A stretch of DNA of 64,000 bases. Source: Streptomyces yatensis. Lineage in GTDB: Bacteria > Actinomycetota > Actinomycetes > Streptomycetales > Streptomycetaceae. Positions 29,350 to 40,356 of the stretch are shown in pieces. The notes under the pieces were generated by a model. The model ran no database searches, was not told the origin of the DNA, and saw nothing but the letters and a program-made list of their open reading frames with translations. The first letter of the stretch is position 1. Every line of letters begins with the position of its first letter. A program made the position numbers and the translations under genes. The DNA lies in assembly GCF_018069625.1 (NCBI RefSeq), contig NZ_CP072941.1, positions 9,362,001 through 9,426,000 on the forward strand, in the 5' to 3' direction.

Positions 29350-30204
29350 GTGCGCTCATTCCTCGCGCGCCTGGCCACCGTGCTGGCCGCTCTGGCCGCG
29401 CTGGTCGCCGCGCCCGGTGCCGCGACGGCCGCCCCGTCGCGGGTCGCCGACGACTGGAACCCGCCCGCCAACCTGGTGCAGCCGCTCGGCGAAGTGTGGA
29501 ACCACGTCGAGTCGACCTACCCGGACCTCTACGGCTTCCGCAACTACGGCTGGGACCAGGTCATGGCCAACAGGGGAAGCGTCAACTACTGCGTCCGCTG
29601 GGAGTCCGACGCCCCCGTCAGCGCCGCGCTGCGCGACCGGATCCACGCCGCGGTGAAGCAGCAGTACGCCAAGTGGATGGCGGCCATGGTGGAGAACGGC
29701 AAGGGACACAACGCCTGGCCCTACACCAATGTCCCCGTCAACATCGTCGGCTGGGCCGTGAAGAACCGCTCCACACTCCAGTGGACCGACAACTCGGTCG
29801 ACATCTACGCCGGGAACCTCGACGGCGGCGGCGCCCCGCAGTGCTCCCCCGACTGCGGACGCTTCTTCCACCAGGACGGTAACTACTCGCGCTGCCCGGG
29901 CGGTGCGGCCCGCCACTACGACCAGTCGCTGTGGCTGACGAAGGGCTTCCAGGGCGGCGCCGGTGGGGACTGGGGTCAGCGTGTGGGGCAGGAGTACTTC
30001 ACCGGTGCGCTGAACCAGGACAACATCCACATCTACCTGCATGAAGTCGGCCACACCTTCGGCCTCGACGACTTCTACGACTGGACCCCGACCGGGCAGT
30101 GCTGCTTCCTCATGAAGGCGGGAAGCGCCACGCGGATCACGGAGTTCGACACGTGGATGCTCCGTGACTTCTGGCGCCATCTGAAGAGCCGCTACGGCCT
30201 CTGA
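29350..30204 (+). CDS. Secreted zinc metallopeptidase (metzincin-like)
   Basis: 284 residues. A signal peptide ends near GAATAA-PSR, giving a secreted enzyme. The zinc motif HEVGHTFGLDD at residues 231-241 has two zinc His and the metzincin-type GxxD extension; a downstream Met in CCFLMKAG could serve as the Met-turn. Several Cys residues may form disulfides. The GTG at 29350 is preceded by AAGGGAG. It may digest extracellular protein during growth on biomass, like its secreted GH127 neighbour. Confidence 0.85.
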   Translation: MRSFLARLATVLAALAALVAAPGAATAAPSRVADDWNPPANLVQPLGEVWNHVESTYPDLYGFRNYGWDQVMANRGSVNYCVRWESDAPVSAALRDRIHAAVKQQYAKWMAAMVENGKGHNAWPYTNVPVNIVGWAVKNRSTLQWTDNSVDIYAGNLDGGGAPQCSPDCGRFFHQDGNYSRCPGGAARHYDQSLWLTKGFQGGAGGDWGQRVGQEYFTGALNQDNIHIYLHEVGHTFGLDDFYDWTPTGQCCFLMKAGSATRITEFDTWMLRDFWRHLKSRYGL

Positions 30205-30239
30205 GCGGGACGGTGTCCGCACCCGCCCACCGTGCCCCT

Positions 30240-30560
30240 GGTCCTGTCAGCCGAGCCGTACCGTGCCTTCGGCGAGGCCCCTGCCCTGCCGGGCCGGTCA
30301 GCACATGGGGCACCGGCCGCAAGTCATCGGCGACCGGGCTCGGTTGGCAGACCAGGGCGAGCCGGCCCGGGGAGCGGCGCAGCGACCACCACGCAGGGTC
30401 GGCGTTCGCCTGCCACATCCACTGCCCGCCAGGCTCCGCCCGGGTGAACTCGTCGCCACTGGCGGGCGCGGCTCGACCCCGCCGGCCGGGTCCCGTCCAT
30501 CGTGACCACCGGCTCGGGCCCCACCCGGGCCAACGGCGCCACCGGCTGACCGGGCCGGCG
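30240..30560 (-). pseudogene. Relic of a GH43 beta-xylosidase C-terminal domain
   Basis: No intact gene lies between 30205 and 30582. On the minus strand, 30244-30470 encodes DEFTRAEPGGQWMWQANADP, then AWWSLRRSPGRLAL, which strongly resembles the start of the C-terminal beta-sandwich of GH43 beta-xylosidases (GLQWQWNANP...WSL...PG.LRL pattern). The preceding 80 bases continue in a different frame (GPEPVVTMDG), so at least one frameshift has occurred. No catalytic five-blade propeller remains. This is a decayed fragment of a once-linked hemicellulose gene. Confidence 0.7.
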
Positions 30561-30582
30561 CCGATATCGGCGTGACCTGCCC

Positions 30583-31785
30583 TCAGGCGGCGTCGTAGCG
30601 GGGGAGGGCCAGCGCCGAGTGCGCGTGCCGGCCCGCGCTGTTGAGCACGGGGGACGGGTCGCGCAGCGCCTCGTTGCGCCGGGCCAGGTCCTCGGGGGTA
30701 CGGGGAGACAGACCCGCGCTCCCCTCGGTGGCGAGTGCCTGGTTCATCTCCACGAATGACCGCAGGGTGCGCTCGTACCTCTCGTAGGCGTCGGCGTGGC
30801 CGGGGCTTGTGGCCAGCTCGCCGGCGAGGACGTACGCGCCGACCAGTGCCAGGCTCGAGCCCTGGCCGGAGAAGAACGACGGGGCGTAGGCGGCGTCGCC
30901 GACCAGGGCGACCCGGCCGGTGGACCACCGTGGCATATGGATCTGGCTGACCACGTCGAAGAAGAGGTCGTCGCTGGCGTGCAGGGCGGCGACCATGCGC
31001 GGGATCTCCCATGCGTACCCGGCGAACGTCCCGGCCACGAGGTCGCGCTGGGCGGCGGGGTCGCGGAAGGCGTCGAGGGGCGGGTCGGGGCGCAGGAAGC
31101 TGAGGAAGGCGTGGACGCGGTCGCCGTCGCGGGGTGCGTAGAGGACGGCGGTCCTGCCCGGTACGTTCCAGGTCAGACCCTCGTGGGCGAGCCCCAGATG
31201 GTTGGGCATGGTGAATCCGGCGAAGCTGTGGCCGAGATAGCGGTGGTAGGGCTCCTCGGGGCCGAAGACCAGGCCCCTGGTGTGCGAGTGGATGCCGTCG
31301 GCGCCGATGACCAGGTCGAAGGTGCGCCGGGCTCCGCCGCGGAAGGTCACGTCCACACCGCCGTCATGGTCGTGGAGGGTGGCGATGGAGTCGTTGAAGA
31401 GGAGTTCGACATCGTCGCGGATCGCGCCGTAGAGGATCTCGGCCAGCTCTCCGCGGGGGATTTCGAGGTCATGGCCTTCCTCGCCGCCGGAGAGGGCTTC
31501 GGGCCGGAGGTCGGCGATCGGACGGCCTTCCGCGTCGACGAAGGAGATCCGGCGGACGCCGACGTGGGCGTCCCGGAGCCGGGGGAGCACCCCCATGCGC
31601 CGGACGGCCTCGACCGCGGTGCCGCGGATGTCGATGGGGTAGCCGCCACCGCGTAGGGCGGCAGCTTTCTCGACGAGGGTGACCGCGAAGCCGTACCGGT
31701 GGAGCCAGTAGGCCAGCGCGGGACCGGCGATGCTGGCGCCGGAGACCAGGGCCGTGCGCTTCGGCGCGGTGTTCATGGCGCCCAT
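30583..31785 (-). CDS. FAD-dependent monooxygenase (TetX/PHBH-like)
   Basis: About 400 residues of the class A flavoprotein monooxygenases. GASIAGPALAYWLHRYG near the N-terminus is the FAD-binding GxGxxG-like loop, RRTFDLVIGADGIHSHTRG is the DG motif, and RVALVGDAAYAPSFFSGQGSSLALVGAYVLAGEL is the GD motif region. Its length and pattern fit the TetX/ZEP-like group that hydroxylates aromatic substrates. The ATG at 31785 has GAGAGGAG five bases upstream. It is divergent from the MarR gene and shares its operators, so it is likely induced by a phenolic or drug-like compound. Confidence 0.9.
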   Translation of the reverse strand: MGAMNTAPKRTALVSGASIAGPALAYWLHRYGFAVTLVEKAAALRGGGYPIDIRGTAVEAVRRMGVLPRLRDAHVGVRRISFVDAEGRPIADLRPEALSGGEEGHDLEIPRGELAEILYGAIRDDVELLFNDSIATLHDHDGGVDVTFRGGARRTFDLVIGADGIHSHTRGLVFGPEEPYHRYLGHSFAGFTMPNHLGLAHEGLTWNVPGRTAVLYAPRDGDRVHAFLSFLRPDPPLDAFRDPAAQRDLVAGTFAGYAWEIPRMVAALHASDDLFFDVVSQIHMPRWSTGRVALVGDAAYAPSFFSGQGSSLALVGAYVLAGELATSPGHADAYERYERTLRSFVEMNQALATEGSAGLSPRTPEDLARRNEALRDPSPVLNSAGRHAHSALALPRYDAA

Positions 31786-31826
31786 GGGCACTCCTCTCCG
31801 GCCCTCCTGCGGGGAAGGCCTGGCGC

Positions 31827-31843
31827 ATACCTAACTCAGGTAT
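31827..31843. promoter_or_regulatory. MarR operator copy 1
   Basis: ATACCTAACTCAGGTAT is a 17-bp dyad with one mismatched pair, 42 bases upstream of the FAD monooxygenase start. A nearly identical site lies 69 bases further on. Confidence 0.8.
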
Positions 31844-31896
31844 CCTTTTTGGTGGCGTAAATGGGCCCCAGGCGTGGGCGCGATGGGTTGACTATA

Positions 31897-31911
31897 TACC
31901 TAACTTAGGTA
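31897..31911. promoter_or_regulatory. MarR operator copy 2
   Basis: TACCTAACTTAGGTA is a perfect 15-bp dyad directly upstream of the MarR gene start. It shares the ACCTAAC(T)xAGGT core with copy 1. Confidence 0.85.
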
Positions 31912-31926
31912 GATGTGGAGGGCGGG

Positions 31927-32439
31927 ATGGCCGCCGAGGAACCGGAGGCCGAGCAGGGCGGCGAAGGCGGACACGACCTGCTGGCCATGCTGCCCCGCCT
32001 GACGCAGCTCAGCGCTGCCGTGAACCGGGGCCGCCTGACCGAGCGCGCCATGGAGGCCGCCGGTGTATCCGTGGACCGGCCCGCGATGTCGGTGCTGGTC
32101 ATCCTGCATGTGGCGGGCGGTCCTCTGCGGGTGGGGGAGATCGCCTCACGGATGCAGGTCGTCGGGCCCCATGTGACCCGGCAGGTGAACGAGCTGGCGC
32201 GGCGCGGACTGGTCCACCGGGTCGCCGATCCGGACGATCAGCGCGCTCGGCTCATCGAGCCGACCACCGAGGGAGCTGCGGCGACCGACCGCTATATGCG
32301 GACCGTCCTCGGATGTTTCGGCGACGCCCTCGCCGGCTGGAGCCCGCACGACCGCGAGGTCTTCGGCCGGCTTCTGGCCCGCTTCGTCGACGACCTCACT
32401 GCCCATCTGGACTCCTTCGACGACGATCGGCCCGCATGA
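31927..32439 (+). CDS. MarR-family transcriptional regulator
   Basis: 170 residues with a typical MarR fold: VSVDRPAMSVLVILHVAGGPLRVGEIASRM, the recognition helix near VVGPHVTRQVNELARRGLVHRV, and the wing DDQRARLIEPT. I chose the ATG at 31927, four bases after GGAGGG, over the GTG at 31915. It is divergent from the FAD monooxygenase; the two operator copies in the 141-base gap suggest it represses both genes until a ligand, probably a substrate of the enzyme, binds. Confidence 0.92.
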   Translation: MAAEEPEAEQGGEGGHDLLAMLPRLTQLSAAVNRGRLTERAMEAAGVSVDRPAMSVLVILHVAGGPLRVGEIASRMQVVGPHVTRQVNELARRGLVHRVADPDDQRARLIEPTTEGAAATDRYMRTVLGCFGDALAGWSPHDREVFGRLLARFVDDLTAHLDSFDDDRPA

Positions 32440-32440
32440 G

Positions 32441-32681
32441 TTACCGGGGCCGGTCCGCACTGCCCGCACGGTCGCTGCCCGCACGGCCCGGAGGGGGCAG
32501 GGCAGGGCGCAGGTAGTCGTCGAGGGCCGCCTGGTCGTGGGTGCGGATGGCGATGTGCCCGTCGGGGCGGACCAGGACGTACTCGCCCTCGGTGGCGGCG
32601 TACGCCCGCGGCGGTGAGGCCGGTCGGACCGGCGCCCACGACCAGCACGTCGCAGTCGGCGGCGGGGGCGATGGTGTCCAT
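32441..32681 (-). pseudogene. FAD-dependent aromatic hydroxylase reduced to its two ends
   Basis: The stretch 32440-32790 holds no intact gene. From the ATG at 32681 the minus strand encodes MDTIAPAADCDVLVVGAGPT then GLTA, the FAD-binding start of a PheA/MhpA-type hydroxylase. About 25 codons in, the frame shifts by one and becomes YAATEGEYVLVRPDGHIAIR, then a short tail to the stop at 32441. That is the C-terminal end of the same family. A gene of normally about 1.5 kb therefore lost roughly its whole middle in one deletion. It is divergent from the TetR gene at 32791, which probably once controlled it. Confidence 0.78.
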
Positions 32682-32737
32682 GGTGGCGCTCCAGGTGTCG
32701 GGACGGCGCGGGGTCGCGGAGGGCACGAGAACCCCTT

Positions 32738-32780
32738 GCGTACGTTGTACGCCTAAGAGTACAGCGTACGCTAGCGTACG
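32738..32780. promoter_or_regulatory. TetR operator pair (CGTACG-type dyads)
   Basis: GCGTACGTTGTACGC at 32738-32752 (6-bp arms) and the perfect 16-bp palindrome CGTACGCTAGCGTACG at 32765-32780 lie in the 109 bases between the TetR start and the hydroxylase relic. Both share GTAC-centred half-sites, consistent with two repressor dimers. Confidence 0.8.
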
Positions 32781-32790
32781 ATTGCTGCCC

Positions 32791-33510
32791 ATGGTGAACT
32801 GGGAGAAGGCCGCGCAACCGGCGAAGGCGGCACGAGCCGCCCTGTCCCACGAGGCCATCGCGACCGCCGCCATCGAGGTGGCGGACGGCCAAGGGCTCGA
32901 CGCGGTGACCATGCGGAAGGTCGCCGAGCACATCGGCGCGGGTGCCATGTCCCTCTATCGCTATGTCGACAGCCGCGACGACCTGATCACCCTCATGGTC
33001 GACCGGGTCAGCGCCGAGGCCATCGCCCCGCCCCCCACCGGCGACTGGCGTGCCGATCTCACCGAAGCCGCCCACCGGATCCGCCAGGTGACCCTGCGCC
33101 ATCCCTGGCTGGCCCGACACGCTCTCAACGCCGAGGACTTCGGGCCGGGCACGCTGGCGATGACGGAGTCCACCCTGGCCCTTCTGGACGGTCACGGGCT
33201 GGACACCGGCGACATGCTCGACGCCTGGCGGACCCTGCTCGCGTTCGTCCAGGGGCATGCCTTCGCCGAGGCCCGCCGGCACGAGGCCGGACAGCGCCGG
33301 ACCGGCGCGAGCGAGACCGGGGCGAGCGAAACCGGCGCGCCCGGGCCGTCGTTCCTGGACAAGGCCGCCGAGAGCGGTGCGTACCCGCTCTCCACGCGCG
33401 CCCTGCGGGAGGCCCCCCGGCCCCCCGATCCGCAGGACGCCTTCGACCGCCGTCTGGGCCATGTGCTCGACGGCCTTGCCCAGGCGTTCTTCGACCGCGA
33501 CCGGCGGTAG
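32791..33510 (+). CDS. TetR-family transcriptional regulator
   Basis: 239 residues. The helix-turn-helix covers LDAVTMRKVAEHIGAGAMSLYRYVDSRDDLI (about 38-68), and the C-terminal half is a TetR_C-type ligand domain with an internal GASETGASETGAP repeat. The ATG at 32791 follows the paired palindromes by ten bases, so it should autoregulate. Its divergent target is now only a hydroxylase relic, leaving it an orphan unless it controls genes elsewhere. Confidence 0.9.
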   Translation: MVNWEKAAQPAKAARAALSHEAIATAAIEVADGQGLDAVTMRKVAEHIGAGAMSLYRYVDSRDDLITLMVDRVSAEAIAPPPTGDWRADLTEAAHRIRQVTLRHPWLARHALNAEDFGPGTLAMTESTLALLDGHGLDTGDMLDAWRTLLAFVQGHAFAEARRHEAGQRRTGASETGASETGAPGPSFLDKAAESGAYPLSTRALREAPRPPDPQDAFDRRLGHVLDGLAQAFFDRDRR

Positions 33511-33522
33511 TAGCGGATCCTC

Positions 33523-33996
33523 TTACCGAGGCGCCCGGCCCGTCTCGACGAGCGCGGCCAGCTTGTCCAGGCTCATCCGGGTGCCCAGCTCGTTGTCGGC
33601 CGCCGGTACGGCGTCGGGGAGCCCCTCGTGCAGGATGTGGACGTCCGTGCCGCCGCCCGCCGCGTCGGTGAGCGTGGTCGTGATCGTCATCGTGGTGCGC
33701 AGGGCGGGGTCCGTGGTCTCGAACTCGGACACCTCGACCACCTGCTCGTCCGGCACCAGCCGGCTGAAGCGGCCGTGGTAGGTGTCCGTATGGCCGCCCG
33801 ACTTGCCGGTGCCCGCCGGGTCGTCGTAGATGAGGGAGATGCGGAAGGTCCCGCCTTCGCGGGGGTCGAACTCATGCACCCGGCAGGTCATGCCGTCGGG
33901 CACCCGCCAGGCCGCGACCGCGCTCGCGTCCAGGAGCGCCCGGTAGACGGCCGAGCGCGGAGCGTTCACACGTCGGGAGACTCGCGTGGCATACAT
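33523..33996 (-). CDS. SRPBCC/AHSA1-domain protein
   Basis: 157 residues, the full length of a START/Bet v1-like SRPBCC fold of the activator-of-Hsp90 (AHSA1) family. Recognisable blocks are RVNAPRSAVYRALLDASAVAAWRVPDGM at the start and the C-terminal helix GTRMSLDKLAALVE. It would bind a hydrophobic ligand in the cavity. It lies beyond the double terminator of the sdh operon and converges on the TetR gene with a 12-base gap; no partner is evident. Confidence 0.9.
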   Translation of the reverse strand: MYATRVSRRVNAPRSAVYRALLDASAVAAWRVPDGMTCRVHEFDPREGGTFRISLIYDDPAGTGKSGGHTDTYHGRFSRLVPDEQVVEVSEFETTDPALRTTMTITTTLTDAAGGGTDVHILHEGLPDAVPAADNELGTRMSLDKLAALVETGRAPR

Positions 33997-34007
33997 GCGC
34001 CCAACCT

Positions 34008-34056
34008 AGCGGCCGGGCGCCGGGCACATGAGCCGATTGCCCGGCGCCCGGCCGCT
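34008..34056 (-). terminator. 19-bp perfect stem-loop after sdhB
   Basis: AGCGGCCGGGCGCCGGGCA at 34008-34026 pairs exactly with 34038-34056 around an 11-base loop. It is the second of two strong hairpins after sdhB and stops just before the SRPBCC gene start. There is no T-run. Confidence 0.85.
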
Positions 34057-34065
34057 GGGTCGGGT

Positions 34066-34104
34066 GGCGGCGGAGGTCTTGCGTCCGGTGAGACCTCCGC
34101 CGCC
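34066..34104 (-). terminator. 14-bp perfect stem-loop after sdhB
   Basis: GGCGGCGGAGGTCT at 34066-34079 pairs exactly with AGACCTCCGCCGCC at 34091-34104, with an 11-base loop. It lies 57 bases past the sdhB stop, the first of two tandem hairpins ending the sdhCAB transcript. Confidence 0.85.
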
Positions 34105-34160
34105 GGGACACCCCATCCACGGAGCGTTGTCGAGGGGTGCCGTTCTCGGGGGAGTGCGGA

Positions 34161-34903
34161 TCAGCGCTTGACCTTGCGGGTCGCCCGCAGCCACTCCTTG
34201 TTCATTGCGGTGATGGAGAACAGGGGGATGCCCTTGGGGCAGGCCGTGGCGCACTCACCGGTGAGGGTGCAGCCGCCGAAGCCCTCGGCGTCCATCTGGG
34301 ACACCATGTCCAGCACCCGGGTCTCCCGCTCGGGAGAGCCCTGGGGCAGCACATTGAGGTGGTTGACCTTGGCCGAGGTGAACAGCATCGCCGCACCGTT
34401 GGGACAGGCCGCCACGCAGGCGCCGCAGCCGATGCACTCGGCGTGCTCGAACGCGAAGTCCGCGTCCGCCTTGGGCACCGGAGTGGCGTGTGCCTCCGGC
34501 GCGGCCCCGGTCGGGGCGGTGATGAAACCACCGGCCTGGATCACCCGGTCGAAGGCGGAGCGGTCCACCACCAGGTCCTTGATGACCGGGAAGGCGGAGG
34601 CACGCCACGGCTCGATGTCGATGGTGTCGCCGTCCTGGAAGGACCGCATATGGAGCTGGCAGGTGGTGGTGCGCTCCGGACCGTGGGCGTCACCGTTGAT
34701 CACCAGGCTGCACGCACCGCAGATGCCCTCGCGGCAGTCGTGGTCGAAGGCCACCGGCTCCTCACCCTTGACGATGAGTTCCTCGTTGAGGATGTCGAGC
34801 ATCTCCAGGAAGGACATGTCCTGGGAGACACCGTCGAGCTGGTAAGTGGCCATGGCACCGGGTGTGTCGGCGTTCTTCTGGCGCCAGACGCGCAGGGTGA
34901 GCT

Positions 34904-34907
<4 letters not shown>
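34161..34907 (-). CDS. sdhB: Succinate dehydrogenase/fumarate reductase iron-sulfur subunit
   Basis: 248 residues, the normal size. Cys58, 63, 66 and 83 form the [2Fe-2S] site (CREGICGAC), Cys158, 161, 164 start the [4Fe-4S] site (CIGCGAC), and Cys168, 213, 219 and 223 supply the remaining [3Fe-4S]/[4Fe-4S] ligands ([12 protein letters not shown]). It passes electrons from the flavoprotein to the membrane subunit. The ATG at 34907 overlaps the sdhA stop (ATGA). Succinate oxidation versus fumarate reduction cannot be decided from sequence. Confidence 0.96.
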
Positions 34908-36862
<1,955 letters not shown>

Positions 36863-36864
36863 GG

Positions 36865-37593
36865 TCAGCTCACCACTCCGGTCATGACACCGACGGGTAT
36901 CGAGATGAACCCGGCGGTGAGAAGAATCGCCAGCCCATTGGCAGTGGCCTTGAGGGCACGGTCACGGGTACGGCTGCCCGCGCCGAGGGTCTGCGCGGCG
37001 CTCCAGAAGCCGTGCTGGACGTGCATGCCCATGGCCAGCATCGCCACGATGTAGATGACGTTCCCGTACCAGGTGGAGAAGGTGTCCACCACGTTCTGGT
37101 ACGGGTGGCCCTCCTGGAATCCGCCACTGTGCGTGGTGCCGGTGGTGAGGTCCAGGATGTGCCAGACGATGAACAGGGCCAGGATCACCCCGCCCCAGCG
37201 CATGGTCCGAGTGGCATAGCTCGTCCGTGGCTTGGCGTGGACGTAAGCCTGCGGGCGGGCCTTGATGTCACGCTTGCTCAGCTGGTAGGCGGAAACACCG
37301 TGCAGGACCACCGCGGCGACCAGGACGATACGGGCGATCCACAGGCCCCACTGATGGTGCAGGACGGGCGCCCCCATGACGCGCAGCCAGTGTCCGTAGC
37401 CGTTGAACTCCCCGGGACCGAAGAAGATCTTCATGTTCCCGAGCAGGTGAACGCAGAGGTAACCGATCATGATCAGACCGGTCACGCCCATGACGATCTT
37501 CTTGCCGAGCGTCGATTGCCAGAATGTGAGCGCCATGGACGGCCGTCGCTCCGCCCGCGTCGGACGCTGCTCCGGCCGCGTTGTCAATGCCAT
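36865..37593 (-). CDS. sdhC: Succinate dehydrogenase cytochrome b subunit
   Basis: 242 residues with five membrane helices. His residues in the helices ([42 protein letters not shown]) fit a di-heme, quinone-reacting single-subunit anchor, so no sdhD is needed. I start at the ATG at 37593; a GTG two codons earlier and an ATG at 37536 are possible. It is the first gene of the sdhCAB operon. Confidence 0.94.
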   Translation of the reverse strand: MALTTRPEQRPTRAERRPSMALTFWQSTLGKKIVMGVTGLIMIGYLCVHLLGNMKIFFGPGEFNGYGHWLRVMGAPVLHHQWGLWIARIVLVAAVVLHGVSAYQLSKRDIKARPQAYVHAKPRTSYATRTMRWGGVILALFIVWHILDLTTGTTHSGGFQEGHPYQNVVDTFSTWYGNVIYIVAMLAMGMHVQHGFWSAAQTLGAGSRTRDRALKATANGLAILLTAGFISIPVGVMTGVVS

Positions 37594-37639
37594 GGACACG
37601 ACGGTAGAACCCGGCGGGTCGAAAGGGCCAAGATATGAT

Positions 37640-37671
37640 TCTGATCATCTCGATAGCCGGTACCTATCGAG
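37640..37671. promoter_or_regulatory. Dyads upstream of sdhC
   Basis: CTCGATAG at 37649-37656 and CTATCGAG at 37664-37671 flank seven bases. Next to it lies ATGATTCTGATCAT-like symmetry (37634-37648) in an AT-richer patch. The promoter and a regulator site of the sdh operon probably lie here; no regulator gene adjoins it on that side except the TetR of the next cassette. Confidence 0.5.
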
Positions 37672-37739
37672 GGCCGCTCGGATCCGGCCACGCTTGGGCC
37701 GACGGTCTCCCCGGCCGTCCTCCGGCCGGGTGAAAACGG

Positions 37740-38321
37740 TCAGCGGAAGCCCTCGCGGGTGATGCCGATGGCCTGCCGGAGCAGGTCCACGACATCGTGC
37801 TCACGGCGTTCGAGAGCCGTCTGCCCGACGACGCGGAAGGCGGCCAGCAAGGTCGCGGCGAGGACCTGGGCCCGCAGGGGAGTGTCCGGTCCGGCGGGGA
37901 GGCGCTCCTCGGCGGCCTCGGCGAGATCGCGCTCGGCGGCGGCGTAGGTGGCGACCAGTTCCGGGAGCAGCGCCGGATGCAGCCGCAGGGTCCGGTAGTG
38001 CTCCTCCTGCGCCGGGTCGGCGGCGAACTCGGTGCAGTGCTGCTCGGCCGCCCGGATCACCGCCGTCATCAGGGACTCTCCCGCCGGGCGGGCGCGGATC
38101 AGCTCGACCAGCCGGACCGTGCGCGCCCGGTCGTGATGCAGCAGCGCCTGTTCCTTGCTGGCGAAGTAATTGGAGAAGGTGCGCCGGGAGACGGTGGCGG
38201 CATCGGCGATGGCCTCCACCGTGAGGTGCTCGACGCCGTGCTCGGCGGCGAGGCGCACGGCGGCGTCGTGCAGTGACTGGCGGGTCGCCGCCTTCTTGCG
38301 TTCGCGCAGGCCGATAGTCAT
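37740..38321 (-). CDS. TetR-family repressor of the BVMO cassette
   Basis: 193 residues with the TetR helix-turn-helix LTVEAIADAATVSRRTFSNYFASKEQALL near residues 31-60. The ATG at 38321 starts MTIGLRERKK. It is divergent from the Baeyer-Villiger monooxygenase gene, and the 159-base gap holds a pair of 14-bp direct repeats. This arrangement suggests substrate-induced relief of repression of the catabolic genes that follow. Confidence 0.93.
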   Translation of the reverse strand: MTIGLRERKKAATRQSLHDAAVRLAAEHGVEHLTVEAIADAATVSRRTFSNYFASKEQALLHHDRARTVRLVELIRARPAGESLMTAVIRAAEQHCTEFAADPAQEEHYRTLRLHPALLPELVATYAAAERDLAEAAEERLPAGPDTPLRAQVLAATLLAAFRVVGQTALERREHDVVDLLRQAIGITREGFR

Positions 38322-38352
38322 CGCCGGTGAGCATACGGGATAAGGCCGATTC

Positions 38353-38383
38353 TTGCCCAATGGGAAACCTTGCGCAATGGGAA
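38353..38383. promoter_or_regulatory. Two 14-bp direct repeats, likely TetR site
   Basis: TTGCCCAATGGGAA at 38353-38366 and TTGCGCAATGGGAA at 38370-38383 are the same 14-mer with one difference, spaced 17 bp apart (start to start). They lie between the TetR and monooxygenase genes. Two dimers side by side on the helix would fit. Confidence 0.7.
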
Positions 38384-38480
38384 CGTTTTCTGTGAGGCTG
38401 AGCCCGCGCCGCCGATCAACGGACCTCTTGCGGCGCCGAGCCCCGCAGACCTTCCGACGCCAGAGGCACGAGGACCCCCT

Positions 38481-40307
<1,827 letters not shown>

Positions 40308-40356
40308 CACCGATGGATGTCACCCGATGGATATCACCCACTCCCAAGGAGCGACG

